From Saccharopolyspora gloriosae (GTDB lineage: Bacteria; Actinomycetota; Actinomycetes; Mycobacteriales; Pseudonocardiaceae): DNA of 64,000 nucleotides. The stretch's first letter is position 1. Each line of letters starts with the position of its first letter. Below, piece by piece: positions 38,523 through 46,379 of the stretch. Below the pieces are notes generated by a model. That model saw nothing but the letters and a program-made list of their open reading frames with translations, did not search any database and was not told the DNA's origin. The position numbers and the translations under genes were made by a program. The stretch is taken from assembly GCF_014203325.1 (NCBI RefSeq), contig NZ_JACHIV010000001.1, positions 372,001 through 436,000 on the forward strand, in the 5' to 3' direction.

Positions 38523-38559
38523 CCGGGGCCGCCCGCGCATCTGCGGCAGGCGGCCCCGG
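38523..38559 (-). terminator. Terminator of the S10 peptidase gene
   Basis: CCGGGGCCGCC (38523-38533) and GGCGGCCCCGG (38549-38559) form a perfect 11-bp stem with a 15-nt loop. It begins 10 nt beyond the peptidase stop codon. Confidence 0.7.
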
Positions 38560-38568
38560 AATCGCCGG

Positions 38569-40038
38569 CTAGGAGTCCTGCCGGATGAATTCGGCCAGAT
38601 CAGCGGACTGCTGGAGCCGGGACGGCTCGTGCACGTACATCATGTGGCCCGCGTCGTAGTAGCGGACGTCGATGTTCGCGCGCAGCTCCTCCGGAATCGG
38701 CAGCCGGGCCAGCACGTGCTCCGCGGCGTAATACGGCGTCGCGCCGTCGGTGTAACCGGCGGCGACGTGCACCCGCAGATGCGGATTGGCGCGCATCGCG
38801 GCCCCCAGCTTGTCCACCACCGAGACCGAGGAACCTTCGAACTCCTTGTACGACCACGGCTGCACCCGATTGCTCAGCAATGCGTAGGGCAGGTCGTTGG
38901 CGTAGTCGAGTTCCTGACGCAGGTAGTGGTTGATCGCCGCCGAATAGGCGCCGATGATCCCGGACACGCTCGGATCGTCGGTGAGGCGTTCCCCCGCGGA
39001 GTCGGGTTCCCAGCCGAGGAAGCGCCCGTCCATGCGGCCCACGGTGCGCCGCTCGTCGCGCAGCAGCTCGGTGAAGAACCGCAGGTGCTCGATGCGCAGG
39101 TTCGCGCGGTCCACGTACTCCTCGGACAGGCCGGTGAGCTCCGCGGTGCGCCGGATGATGTCGGCGCGTTCGAACGCGGGCAGCCGCGCGCCGCGGGACA
39201 GCGCCCACGCGTAGTCCCCGGAGGCGAACTTCTCCGCCTCGTCCAGCACTTCCCGCAGCGGCCGGTCGCCGTGCCTGCCGTGGTGGTGCGCGATGGCCGC
39301 GTACGTCGGCAGGTACAGCTGGTACGGCAGGTCGTTGCCGTCGGTGAACCGGATCGTGCCCATGTCCAGCACGGACGAGATCAGCAGCAGCCCGTTGAGG
39401 TACAGCCCGTGGCGGTCCTGGAGGTGCTCGGCGAGCGCCGCCGCGCGCAGCGTGCCGTACGACTCGCCCGCGAGGTACTTCGGCGACAACCAGCGCCCGT
39501 TGCGCGAGGTCCACAGCCGGATGACCTCACCGACCGATTCGATGTCGCGCTGGTAGCCGTGGAAGTCGGCGGGTTCGCCGCCGTTGACCGCGCGGGAGTA
39601 CCCGGTGGAGACGGGGTCGATGAACACCAGGTCGCTGTGCGCCAGCAGGGTTTCCGGGTTGTCGGCGAGCCCGTAGGGCGGGGCGGCGAGCGACCCGGTG
39701 TCCCCGGACACCACTCGTCGCGGCCCCAGCACCCCGAGGTGCAGCCACACGCTCGCCGATCCGGGACCGCCGTTGAAGGCGAAGGTCACCGGGCGCGGCT
39801 CGGCGCTGTCCACGACGTAGGAGGTCAGGTGGACTTCGGCCTTCGCCTTGAGCCCGTCGAACTTGCCGTCGGTGGTCGCCTCTTCGCGCAGCACGATGCG
39901 GCCGGTCGTGGCCGTGTAGGAGAGCTCACCGCCGTCCGCGGTGATCGTGTGGTGCGTGCTGACCAGGTCATCCGCCGGCTCCGCCGGGGTCGTCGTTTCC
40001 TGCCCGGCTTCGCCGGTGCTCGTTTCGGTGGCTGCCAT
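38569..40038 (-). CDS. S10 family serine carboxypeptidase-like protein
   Basis: A 489-residue alpha/beta-hydrolase peptidase of the serine carboxypeptidase family. The oxyanion region TFAFNGGPGSASVW, the nucleophile elbow LAGESYGT, the Asp region VAAGYTDGATPYY and the His in YDAGHMMYVHEPS are all present, so it should be active at an acidic optimum like relatives. No signal peptide is visible (the N-terminus MAATETSTGEAGQETTT is polar), suggesting a cytosolic location, which is common for bacterial S10 proteins. Its ATG shares a CATG with the divergent uracil-DNA glycosylase start. Confidence 0.92.
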   Translation of the reverse strand: MAATETSTGEAGQETTTPAEPADDLVSTHHTITADGGELSYTATTGRIVLREEATTDGKFDGLKAKAEVHLTSYVVDSAEPRPVTFAFNGGPGSASVWLHLGVLGPRRVVSGDTGSLAAPPYGLADNPETLLAHSDLVFIDPVSTGYSRAVNGGEPADFHGYQRDIESVGEVIRLWTSRNGRWLSPKYLAGESYGTLRAAALAEHLQDRHGLYLNGLLLISSVLDMGTIRFTDGNDLPYQLYLPTYAAIAHHHGRHGDRPLREVLDEAEKFASGDYAWALSRGARLPAFERADIIRRTAELTGLSEEYVDRANLRIEHLRFFTELLRDERRTVGRMDGRFLGWEPDSAGERLTDDPSVSGIIGAYSAAINHYLRQELDYANDLPYALLSNRVQPWSYKEFEGSSVSVVDKLGAAMRANPHLRVHVAAGYTDGATPYYAAEHVLARLPIPEELRANIDVRYYDAGHMMYVHEPSRLQQSADLAEFIRQDS

Positions 40039-40858
40039 GACCGAACTCTACGTGCCGGAACCCGCGCCCCGGCGCGGATTCTGCGACGGTGGACGCGTGA
40101 TCCCCGAGCTGATCGACGACCCCGTCACCGACCCCGCCGGCGCGGCGCGCGGTGCCCGCGACCTCGGAGACCTCGACGACGCGGTGCCGCACTGCGCGGC
40201 GTGCCCGCGGCTGGTCGAGTGGCGCGAGCGGGTCGCGCGGGAGAAGCGGGCGGCGTTCCGCGGCGACACCTACTGGGGTCGCCCGGTTCCCGGTTTCGGC
40301 CTGCCGGACGCGGCGATCGCGATCGTCGGTCTCGCTCCCGCCGCGCACGGCGCGAACCGGACCGGCCGGATGTTCACCGGTGATCCTTCCGGTGACGTGC
40401 TCTACCAGGCCCTCTACGACGTCGGTCTCGCCTCGCAACCGGACGCGCACCGGCTCGGCGACGGATTGTCCTTGCGCGGCACCAGGATCACCGCGCCGGT
40501 CCGGTGCGCCCCACCGGAGAACAAGCCGACTCCCGCCGAGCGCGACACGTGCCGCCCGTGGCTGGCGCGCGAACTCCTGCTGCTGCGCGAGACGGTGCGG
40601 GTGGTGCTGGTGCTCGGCGGTTTCGGCTGGCAGGCCGTGCTGCCGGTGCTGGGGGCGGCGGCGTGGCAGGTGCCCGCGCCGCGCCCCAAGTTCGGGCACG
40701 CCGCCCAAGTCGTCCTCCCCGCCACCGACGGCGGCCGAGATCTCCACCTGCTCGGCTGCTACCACGTCAGCCGGCGCAACGTGCAGACCAAGCTGATGAC
40801 ACCGGCGATGCTGCGCACCGTCCTGGAACAGGCGAAAGACCTGGCGGGCCTCGGCTGA
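40037..40858 (+). CDS. Family 5 uracil-DNA glycosylase (UdgB-like, Fe-S)
   Basis: Removes uracil or other deaminated bases from DNA. The motif GLAPAAHGANRTGRMFTGD is that of family 5, with Ala-Pro where family 4 has Glu or Asp. A 4Fe-4S cluster is indicated by HCAACPRLVEWRE and the pair in VRCAPPENKPTPAERDTC. The C-terminal CYHVSRRNVQT fits motif B. Length is 273 residues from ATG 40037. That start overlaps the divergent peptidase start codon, so GTG 40097 (253 residues, beginning VIPELIDDP) is a serious alternative. Confidence 0.9.
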   Translation: MTELYVPEPAPRRGFCDGGRVIPELIDDPVTDPAGAARGARDLGDLDDAVPHCAACPRLVEWRERVAREKRAAFRGDTYWGRPVPGFGLPDAAIAIVGLAPAAHGANRTGRMFTGDPSGDVLYQALYDVGLASQPDAHRLGDGLSLRGTRITAPVRCAPPENKPTPAERDTCRPWLARELLLLRETVRVVLVLGGFGWQAVLPVLGAAAWQVPAPRPKFGHAAQVVLPATDGGRDLHLLGCYHVSRRNVQTKLMTPAMLRTVLEQAKDLAGLG

Positions 40859-40926
40859 TCGCGGTCGCTGGCCGACGGAGGCCGATCGATCCGGGCTGAT
40901 CTCCACGGCACCGCCGGGGGCACGTA

Positions 40927-41481
40927 TCAGGCGGAGTGGTCGTCAGCGGTGCGCAGTGCGGTGACGAACGCCGGGTGCGGGGCCGTCAGCACGACTTCGG
41001 AACCGTCCTCCGAGGTGCGCGCGCCGGTGATCCGGGGCAGCGATCCGAGCACGAACGGCACGACCGAGACGATCGCCGCGAAGAAGCCGCCGAGCAACGC
41101 CGCGCCGAGGGCAGGGCTCTGCACCCCGGTGATCAGCCGCGCCGCAAGCGCCCCGGCGATCAGCACCACCCCGCCCCAGAACAGCGCGTTCGCCAGCACC
41201 AGCCCGGCGGTCCGCTGCCGAGCGCACGTCGTGCACAGCGGCCAATCGCGCACTCTGGTGATCCGCACCTTCTGCGCGCGTTCACCGAGCCTGCCCGCCA
41301 CGCCGAGCGGGTTGGCGCTCATGGCTCGGCTGCCCTGTGGTTCGGCGCGCGACTGGAGGGCGAAATCGACCGAGCGGGCCGAATTCCGCCCGTGCCGAGC
41401 GCAGCACCCCGGCAGCGCGCCAGGGGTCTCCGCCACCTGCGCGGGCACTCTGACCTGCTCCGGCAGCTCGTTCTTCCGCAT
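40927..41481 (-). CDS. Two-helix membrane protein with paired cysteine motifs, next to type VII targets
   Basis: A 184-residue protein that I cannot assign to a named family. The cytosolic N-terminal half contains PGCCARHG and, about 50 residues on, WPLCTTC, which together look like a small zinc site. Two hydrophobic segments follow (LVLANALFWGGVVLIAGALA and ALGAALLGGFFAAIVSVVPF), then a short soluble tail. The start is ATG 41481; the upstream extension of the open frame is on the opposite strand of the EspC-like gene and is not coding. It is divergent from an EspC-like gene, and similar CxxHG membrane proteins often accompany ESX-type clusters in Pseudonocardiales (from memory). Confidence 0.72.
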   Translation of the reverse strand: MRKNELPEQVRVPAQVAETPGALPGCCARHGRNSARSVDFALQSRAEPQGSRAMSANPLGVAGRLGERAQKVRITRVRDWPLCTTCARQRTAGLVLANALFWGGVVLIAGALAARLITGVQSPALGAALLGGFFAAIVSVVPFVLGSLPRITGARTSEDGSEVVLTAPHPAFVTALRTADDHSA

Positions 41482-41622
41482 GTTGACCCCCGTACGACGA
41501 GACGGACATTTCACTCTATCGGTGTGGTAAAAAGCAGCCGCCAAGCGGTTTCCTGCGAGGGTGCGGCTGCCCGCCGGGCACTCGCGGGAGCGCACATCTG
41601 GGGGAAGGAGTACCGCGCTGAG

Positions 41623-41925
41623 ATGGGTTTCACCGCGGATCCGAAGAGCATCGGTGACTTCGCCAGCAGTCTTGGTGAACGCGTCAGCGACGCCAACAAG
41701 GCCGTCGACTACGTCGAGGAGTGGATCAGTTTCGGCTACTCCGAGGGGCGCATGTTCGTCACGGCGGTCGAGGCGGCAGAGGACGCGAAGGCGGCCTTGA
41801 CCGCCAACTACCGGAAGTTGGCGGAATTGCAGCGAACCGCGTCCTCCGAGGTGGACAAGGCCGCGCAGTTCTACCGGGACACCGACAGCGACCAAGCCGA
41901 GCGGCTCGACCGCTCCTACGAATGA
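41623..41925 (+). CDS. Type VII secretion target, EspC/DUF2580-like
   Basis: A 100-residue helical-hairpin protein without a signal peptide, starting GFTADPKSIGDFASSLGERV. Length and helix-loop-helix character fit the DUF2580/EspC family of ESX-secreted or ESX-associated proteins. A C-terminal YxxxD/E-type signal is not sharp: the end is FYRDTDSDQAERLDRSYE, where YRDTD could serve. The start is ATG 41623; AAGGAG is 12 nt upstream, rather far. It is the first of three same-strand genes with gaps of 18 and 1 nt, an apparent operon. Confidence 0.75.
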   Translation: MGFTADPKSIGDFASSLGERVSDANKAVDYVEEWISFGYSEGRMFVTAVEAAEDAKAALTANYRKLAELQRTASSEVDKAAQFYRDTDSDQAERLDRSYE

Positions 41926-41943
41926 GAATCAGAGGTTTCCGCG

Positions 41944-42663
41944 ATGGGGGATTCACCTGCGTCGGTGCTGACCGCGCCGACGCCGTCCGATCCGATACCC
42001 GACCTGGTCGAGAACGTGCTCGGGGCGAGCCAGTACATCAGCTTGTCCTACTGGGTCGGTCAGGCCGCGGACATGGTGTGCGGGACGAATCCGTGGGCCT
42101 GGGTCGCCGAGCAGTTCGCCGGTGACTGGGAAACCGTGCAGAAGGCCGGGGTGGCGCTGGAGAACTTGGCCGAGTTCAACGTCGAGTTCGCCCGTGCCAA
42201 CACCACCGGGATGGACGGGGTCGCGCACGACTGGACGGGTATCGCAGCCGACGGTGCTGCCGCCTACTTCGGTGAGTTGAGCAAGGCGATCAGCGCGCAG
42301 GAAGAGACGTTGCGCCAGCTCTCCTCGCAGTTCAACGACATGGCGGTCGGCATGTACGAGGCCGCGAACTCGATCAAGAGCTTCCTCGAGATGTTGTTGG
42401 ACCTGCTGATCGCGATGGGCCTGGAACTCGCCGCCGCGGCTGCGAGCAGCTGGACCGTCATCGGCCCGGTCCTGTCCGGGGCGGCGTTCGCGGCGACCTT
42501 GACCAAGGCGATGGGGGTGTGGGGTCAGGCACTGCAGGCGCACACGATCGCGTGGAACGCCGCCCAGGGTTTCGTCGGCCTGGTCGCGGGCTACGCCACC
42601 GCGCTGCGGGACCTGGACCAGCACGAGCTGCCCGAATCCGGCTACCACCACCCCGGGGTGTGA
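41944..42663 (+). CDS. WXG100-like type VII secretion substrate
   Basis: A 239-residue mostly helical protein. The W-x-G turn appears as HDWTGIAADGAAAYF in the middle of the sequence, preceded and followed by long amphipathic helices (SQFNDMAVGMYEAANSIKSF). A hydrophobic stretch (LLDLLIAMGLELAAAAASSW...GPVLSGAAFAATL) follows, as in larger PPE- or EspB-like WXG proteins. There is no signal peptide. It is probably secreted as a heterodimer with the EspC-like product next to it (inference). No ESX ATPase, EccB/D or mycosin gene lies in the window. Confidence 0.78.
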   Translation: MGDSPASVLTAPTPSDPIPDLVENVLGASQYISLSYWVGQAADMVCGTNPWAWVAEQFAGDWETVQKAGVALENLAEFNVEFARANTTGMDGVAHDWTGIAADGAAAYFGELSKAISAQEETLRQLSSQFNDMAVGMYEAANSIKSFLEMLLDLLIAMGLELAAAAASSWTVIGPVLSGAAFAATLTKAMGVWGQALQAHTIAWNAAQGFVGLVAGYATALRDLDQHELPESGYHHPGV

Positions 42664-42664
42664 C

Positions 42665-43054
42665 GTGCGGGAAGAGGACGAGGCCACGCTCGACGTGGCG
42701 CGTGGCGACGTGGCGTTGTCGAAGCACCTGAAGAACTCGCTGGGCGTGCTGCGGGACAAGGTCGACGACCCGAACTTCAAGCGTCTGGTCGACGACGTGC
42801 TGGCCGGGAAGCAGGGGCTTCGGGACGCGTTCACCTCGGATGCTTTCTCGGCCGCGCTCGACCCGCTGGTCCGCAAAGGTGCGGAGGACTACGACAAGCT
42901 CTCCGAGCAGGAACGCTCCGAGCTGGCCAAGACCGGCGAGCAGCAGTTCGCCGAACTGCGCGAGCAGGAGCGGACCGCGGCACCGCCGAACCGGTCGCGT
43001 CCCGAGGTGCCGGAGGAGGACGAGGACTTCAGCCAGCGAAGCTGGCTCGAATGA
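42665..43054 (+). CDS. Hypothetical charged protein of the type VII target operon
   Basis: A 129-residue highly charged, helical protein not recognised beyond its context. It has long heptad-like helices (HLKNSLGVLRDKVDDPNFKRL) and an acidic, Pro-containing tail (RPEVPEEDEDFSQRSWLE). No signal peptide, cysteine or catalytic motif. The GTG start lies 1 nt after the stop of the WXG-like gene, so it is translationally coupled. It could be an ESX chaperone (EspG-like role) or a further substrate; both are guesses. Confidence 0.65.
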   Translation: MREEDEATLDVARGDVALSKHLKNSLGVLRDKVDDPNFKRLVDDVLAGKQGLRDAFTSDAFSAALDPLVRKGAEDYDKLSEQERSELAKTGEQQFAELREQERTAAPPNRSRPEVPEEDEDFSQRSWLE

Positions 43055-43161
43055 TCCCCTCGCGCGCGGACGTGCCTGCGTCGGCTGCGTCAGCGACCGG
43101 GCGCACCTGACGGGCAGGTCTCGGCTCGAGGGGCGAGCAGCACGAACCCGGCAGGTCCGCC

Positions 43162-43263
43162 CCGGGAAGCACGGTGCTGGAGATGATCGGCGAGGGCTGG
43201 CCGCGGCTGCTCTCGGACCTCAAGACCCTGCTAGAGACCGGTGACGTCCTGCCGTTCGCTTGA
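43162..43263 (+). pseudogene. Relic: C-terminus of an SRPBCC/AHSA1 family protein
   Basis: The frame ending at TGA 43261 reads VLEMIGEGWPRLLSDLKTLL and then ETGDVLPFA. This is the standard last helix of SRPBCC/AHSA1 (START-like) proteins, where a GW precedes a long helix ending in LKxLLETG. Upstream in the same frame nothing else of that fold remains, and no start with a ribosome binding site exists. It is probably the 3' end of a decayed gene left by a rearrangement between the type VII targets and the toxin-antitoxin pair. A start at ATG 43183 would give only 26 residues. Confidence 0.55.
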
Positions 43264-43355
43264 TCGGAACGGCGCTGTCGACGCTGATCACTTGATGGGG
43301 TGATCTGCGGGTTCGGTGCTGGATCGGCGGTTACCACCGCCGGTAGCATCGAGTC

Positions 43356-43757
43356 ATGGATGCGGAGACGAACGGCGAAGGCGACCTGCGGACCCCTGCT
43401 CTGCAAGGGCGGAAGTTGCCCGAATTGGCGGATCGGCTGGCGGAGCTGCTCGACCGGTACCGGGCGGCGGATCCACCGCCGGGTATCGCCGATGTCGTGC
43501 TGCCCGCGGCGGCCGGTGAGATCCGGACGTCGGGTCGGGCGCGCAAGGTGAGCGTGTCGATCCCGGAGGACCTCACCGCGGCGGTGCAGCGCCGGGCCGG
43601 GCCGGGCGGGTTCAGCCAGTACGTCACGGACGCGGTGGCGCGACAGCTGGAACTGGACCTGCTCGCGGAGCTCGCCGACCTGATGGAGGGCGAACACGGC
43701 CCGGTTCCGGCGACGGCGTTGGCGGAGGCGAGGTGCGCATGGGCGGACCGCGAATAG
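43356..43757 (+). CDS. Antitoxin of a VapBC-like pair
   Basis: A 133-residue protein. A disordered N-terminal 60 residues is followed by a ribbon-helix-helix-like segment ARKVSVSIPEDLTAAVQRRA and GGFSQYVTDAVARQLELD. The tail (LMEGEHGPVPATALAEAR) would wrap the toxin. This architecture is common among actinobacterial antitoxins of PIN toxins. It overlaps the toxin gene by 19 nt. Autoregulation is expected, but no clear operator was seen in 43264-43355. Confidence 0.75.
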   Translation: MDAETNGEGDLRTPALQGRKLPELADRLAELLDRYRAADPPPGIADVVLPAAAGEIRTSGRARKVSVSIPEDLTAAVQRRAGPGGFSQYVTDAVARQLELDLLAELADLMEGEHGPVPATALAEARCAWADRE

Positions 43758-44305
43758 CGGCGGGCGGAACGCTGATCTTGGACGGATCCGCGGTGGCCGA
43801 GCTCGCCGCGGGTGGTGCACGAGTCCGCGCGCATCTGGAGATCGCTCGTGAGCGCCGAGCGCGGGTGGTCATCAGCGCGGTGACGCTCGCCGAGTCGTTG
43901 CGCGGGGATGCGGTCGGGGCGGCGCTCGACGAGGTGCTCGCTCGGATCACTGTGCTGCCCGTGACTTCGGAGATCGCTCGACTCGCGGGAAAGCGCTCGG
44001 CCCGCGGACCGGGTGATCAGGCCGAACGGTCAGGTGTCGATGTGGATGCGCGGACCGAGTCCACAGTGGACGCCATCGTTGCGGCGACCGCACTGCGGTG
44101 CGCCCGTCCGGTCGTGCTGCTCACCGCGGTGCCCGAGGTGATGCGTCGCCTGCTCGCGGAACTTGCGGTGCTCGGGGAAGTCGAGCCGTCGGGGATGTCG
44201 GAGACCGCGAAAGTGCAGGCAGGAGAGGAGATTTTCATGGACGAACGCGGCGGCGGGGCGGTCCGGCGAGCGGGTCGGCCACGGGTGGCCATCGCGCAGG
44301 CGTGA
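43739..44305 (+). CDS. PIN-domain toxin (VapC-like) with C-terminal extension
   Basis: A 188-residue PIN-fold ribonuclease. The first acidic residue is in LILDGSAVAEL, the glutamate in LAESLRG, and the third in ESTVDAIVAATAL. The usual fourth aspartate in the TxD motif near the end is not seen: the segment reads VVLLTAVPEVMRRLL. About 40 residues of polar C-terminal extension follow, so the length exceeds the typical 130-140. Activity may be reduced. The start is ATG 43739 with GAGG 5 nt upstream, or GTG 43733. Confidence 0.75.
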   Translation: MGGPRIAAGGTLILDGSAVAELAAGGARVRAHLEIARERRARVVISAVTLAESLRGDAVGAALDEVLARITVLPVTSEIARLAGKRSARGPGDQAERSGVDVDARTESTVDAIVAATALRCARPVVLLTAVPEVMRRLLAELAVLGEVEPSGMSETAKVQAGEEIFMDERGGGAVRRAGRPRVAIAQA

Positions 44306-44698
44306 CCGGTGTTCGTGACCGATGTTGCCGCGTCAGATGATCGGTACCGGTTCAGGTCGTCTGACCACTGGTGTTGTGATCGAAAGTCTGCGTGGTCTTC
44401 GGTCGAATCAGCGGCCGCGTTGATCAAGCTGGCAGTGATTCACCTGGTCAGTGCCGCTGAAAGCCGAACAATCGCCGAAGTCGCCGGAACGCGGGAGATG
44501 CTGCGGCGAGTTGGCTTTCCGGCCGCAAAAGTCGGTAGGGTGGCGATCACTCCGGCCCTCTCGTCCACCGCGCGATCCATACCGAGCGCAGCCGTCCGCG
44601 CACAGCCTGTTGATCGTGATCAGTGCCACGCGCGACTGGCGTCACATTAGGGGGGGTCTGCGGAGTGTGTCCCACTCCAGTGGTGCGACCATGTCGGC
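44306..44698. other. Intergenic region before ndh, no gene seen
   Basis: About 390 nt with lower GC than the neighbours. Short ORFs exist on both strands but show no protein-like composition or ribosome binding site. It must contain the ndh promoter. TTGATC at 44610-44615 is a possible -35, but I find no well-spaced -10. Confidence 0.4.
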
Positions 44699-46021
44699 AT
44701 GGCTGGTAAATCCGAACCCACCCGGATTCTCATCCTCGGCGGCGGCTATGTAGGCATGTACACGGCACTTCAGCTTCAGTCGAAGCTGGGGCGTCGCGAA
44801 GCCTCCGTCACCGTGGTCGACCCTCAGCCGCACATGACCTACCAGCCCTTCCTTCCGGAAGCGGCAGCGGGCTCGGTCGAGCCTCGCCACGTGGTAGCGC
44901 CACTGCGACGAGTCCTGAAGCGGTGCCATGTGATCACCGCCAGTGTCACCGAGATCAAGCACGCCGATCAGGTCGTGACGATCGAGAACCCGCAGACAGG
45001 CCCCGAAGAGCTTGCCTACGACGTCCTCGTCGTGGCGCTCGGTTCGGTGTCCCGACTTCTGCCCATCCCCGGCCTGGCGGAACAAGGCATCAGCCTCAAG
45101 ACCGTCGGTGAGGCCATCTACCTGCGCAACCACGTGCTGGCGAAGATGGACGCCGCGGCCAACACCTCCGACGAGGAGCTGCGCAAGCGGCTGCTCACCT
45201 TCACCTTCGTCGGCGGCGGATTCGCCGGCGCCGAGGCGTTGGCGGAGCTGGAGGACATGGCCCGCTACGCCACCCGCTACTACGAGTCCATCTCGCCGGA
45301 AGACATGCGGTGGGTCCTCGTCGAGGCCGCCGGGCGCGTGATGCCCGAGGTCAGCGAGAAGATGGGCGTCTACGTCGTTAAGGCCCTGGAAGAGCGCGGC
45401 ATTCAGGTCTACCTGAACACCTTCCTGAAGTCCGTCGAGGGCGGGCACGCCATGCTCTCCGACGGGACCGAGTTCGACACCGACACCTTGGTGTGGAACG
45501 CGGGCGTCAAGGCGAACCCGGTGCTCAAGAACACCGACCTGCCGCTCGACGAGCGCGGCCGGATCAAGTCCACCTCGCACCTCCAGGTCGAAGGCCTGCC
45601 GGGCGTGTGGGCCGCCGGGGACTGCTCCGCGGTCCCGGACCTGTCGAAGATCGACGACGACCCGAACGCGACCTGCGCCCCGTCCGCGCAGCACGCGGTG
45701 CGCCAGGCCAACCAGCTCGGCAAGAACCTGCTGGCGAGCCTGCGCAACAAGCCCACCAAGGAGTACCGCCACGCCTACGCCGGTTCGGTGGCGGGCCTCG
45801 GGCTCTACAAGGGCGTCGCCGACGTCTACGGCTTCAAGGCCAAGGGCTTCATCGCGTGGTTCATGCACCGCACGTACCACGTGAGCCGGATGCCCACGTT
45901 CAACCGCAAGATGCGGATCGTCATCGACTGGACGCTGGCGTTCCTGTTCAAGCGGGAAGCCGTGTCGATGGGTCAGATCCAGAACCCGAAGGCCGACTTC
46001 GAGCGGGCCGCTGCGAGCTGA
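44699..46021 (+). CDS. ndh: Type II NADH dehydrogenase (non-proton-pumping)
   Basis: A 440-residue FAD enzyme that transfers electrons from NADH to menaquinone at the inner face of the membrane. Two dinucleotide-binding motifs are present: ILILGGGYVGMYTAL for FAD and FTFVGGGFAGAEALAEL for NADH. WAAGDCSAVPD binds the FAD ribityl. The C-terminus has the amphipathic membrane-binding region (YGFKAKGFIAWFMHRTYHV). Length fits Ndh of mycobacteria. The start is ATG 44699; the ribosome binding site is weak. A strong terminator follows. Confidence 0.94.
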   Translation: MAGKSEPTRILILGGGYVGMYTALQLQSKLGRREASVTVVDPQPHMTYQPFLPEAAAGSVEPRHVVAPLRRVLKRCHVITASVTEIKHADQVVTIENPQTGPEELAYDVLVVALGSVSRLLPIPGLAEQGISLKTVGEAIYLRNHVLAKMDAAANTSDEELRKRLLTFTFVGGGFAGAEALAELEDMARYATRYYESISPEDMRWVLVEAAGRVMPEVSEKMGVYVVKALEERGIQVYLNTFLKSVEGGHAMLSDGTEFDTDTLVWNAGVKANPVLKNTDLPLDERGRIKSTSHLQVEGLPGVWAAGDCSAVPDLSKIDDDPNATCAPSAQHAVRQANQLGKNLLASLRNKPTKEYRHAYAGSVAGLGLYKGVADVYGFKAKGFIAWFMHRTYHVSRMPTFNRKMRIVIDWTLAFLFKREAVSMGQIQNPKADFERAAAS

Positions 46022-46036
46022 TCCGCACTCCGAGTG

Positions 46037-46067
46037 ATCACCGCGTGCTCCCTGAGCACGCGGTGAT
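46037..46067 (+). terminator. Terminator of ndh
   Basis: ATCACCGCGTGCTC (46037-46050), CCT loop, GAGCACGCGGTGAT (46054-46067): a perfect 14-bp stem, 15 nt after the ndh stop codon. Confidence 0.85.
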
Positions 46068-46112
46068 TCGCGTCCGAGTTGGGGACTGCTCCGTGCAGGC
46101 GATCAGGTGACC

Positions 46113-46150
46113 CGCTACCCTTGACAATGAGTAGCGAGTAATCGAAGACT
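46113..46150 (+). promoter_or_regulatory. Promoter with inverted repeat over the -35 box, before the peptide/ATP-grasp genes
   Basis: TTGACA (46121-46126) is a perfect consensus -35 element. AAGACT (46145-46150, 18-nt spacer) is the best -10. CGCTAC (46113-46118) and GTAGCG (46131-46136) form a perfect 6-bp inverted repeat centred on the -35 box, as expected for a repressor operator. Nothing else in this stretch is recognisable. Confidence 0.55.
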
Positions 46151-46203
46151 GACGGGGCGTCTTCACCTGAAAGGATGCCTCACGTGGGGAAGGGGTGAAT
46201 CCT

Positions 46204-46323
46204 TTGACTCTCCAGGAGTTAGCGGCTCTGCTGCGCAGCGGCGAAGTGCAGGACGGCCCGCTCGCCGATTTCGCGACCGAGTACCAGGCCGCGTCCGAGG
46301 TGTTCCGCAAGAAGGACGATTGA
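46204..46323 (+). CDS. 39-residue peptide, candidate substrate of the ATP-grasp ligase
   Basis: Short ORF with a TTG start. The product begins MTLQELAALLRSGEVQDG and ends FRKKDD; it is acidic, with a helical N-terminus and a C-terminal half rich in Glu, Asp, Thr, Tyr and Lys. GGGGAAGGGG precedes the start by about 9 nt. The stop lies 56 nt before the ATP-grasp gene on the same strand, downstream of a consensus -35. Graspetide precursors are usually longer and carry a recognisable Thr/Glu/Asp repeat and a PFG-type leader motif, which I do not see, so the role is inferred from context only. Codon 6 is TTA (46219-46221), very rare in this genome. A shorter ORF of 7 codons (46175-46198) just upstream could be a leader. 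Confidence 0.5.
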   Translation: MTLQELAALLRSGEVQDGPLADFATEYQAASEVFRKKDD

Positions 46324-46379
46324 CGCCGACCCGCATCACCGGCCACCGATGATCGCGGCATCGCAGGAGGACTGGGGCT

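Noticed and set aside
41482-41895. N-terminal extension of the minus-strand membrane protein frame
   Set aside because: This part overlaps the EspC-like gene on the other strand; a good ATG at 41481 starts the hydrophobic protein.
44309-44650. 113-codon plus-strand frame before ndh
   Set aside because: No ribosome binding site, no codon bias and no recognisable motif; it is more likely untranslated upstream DNA.
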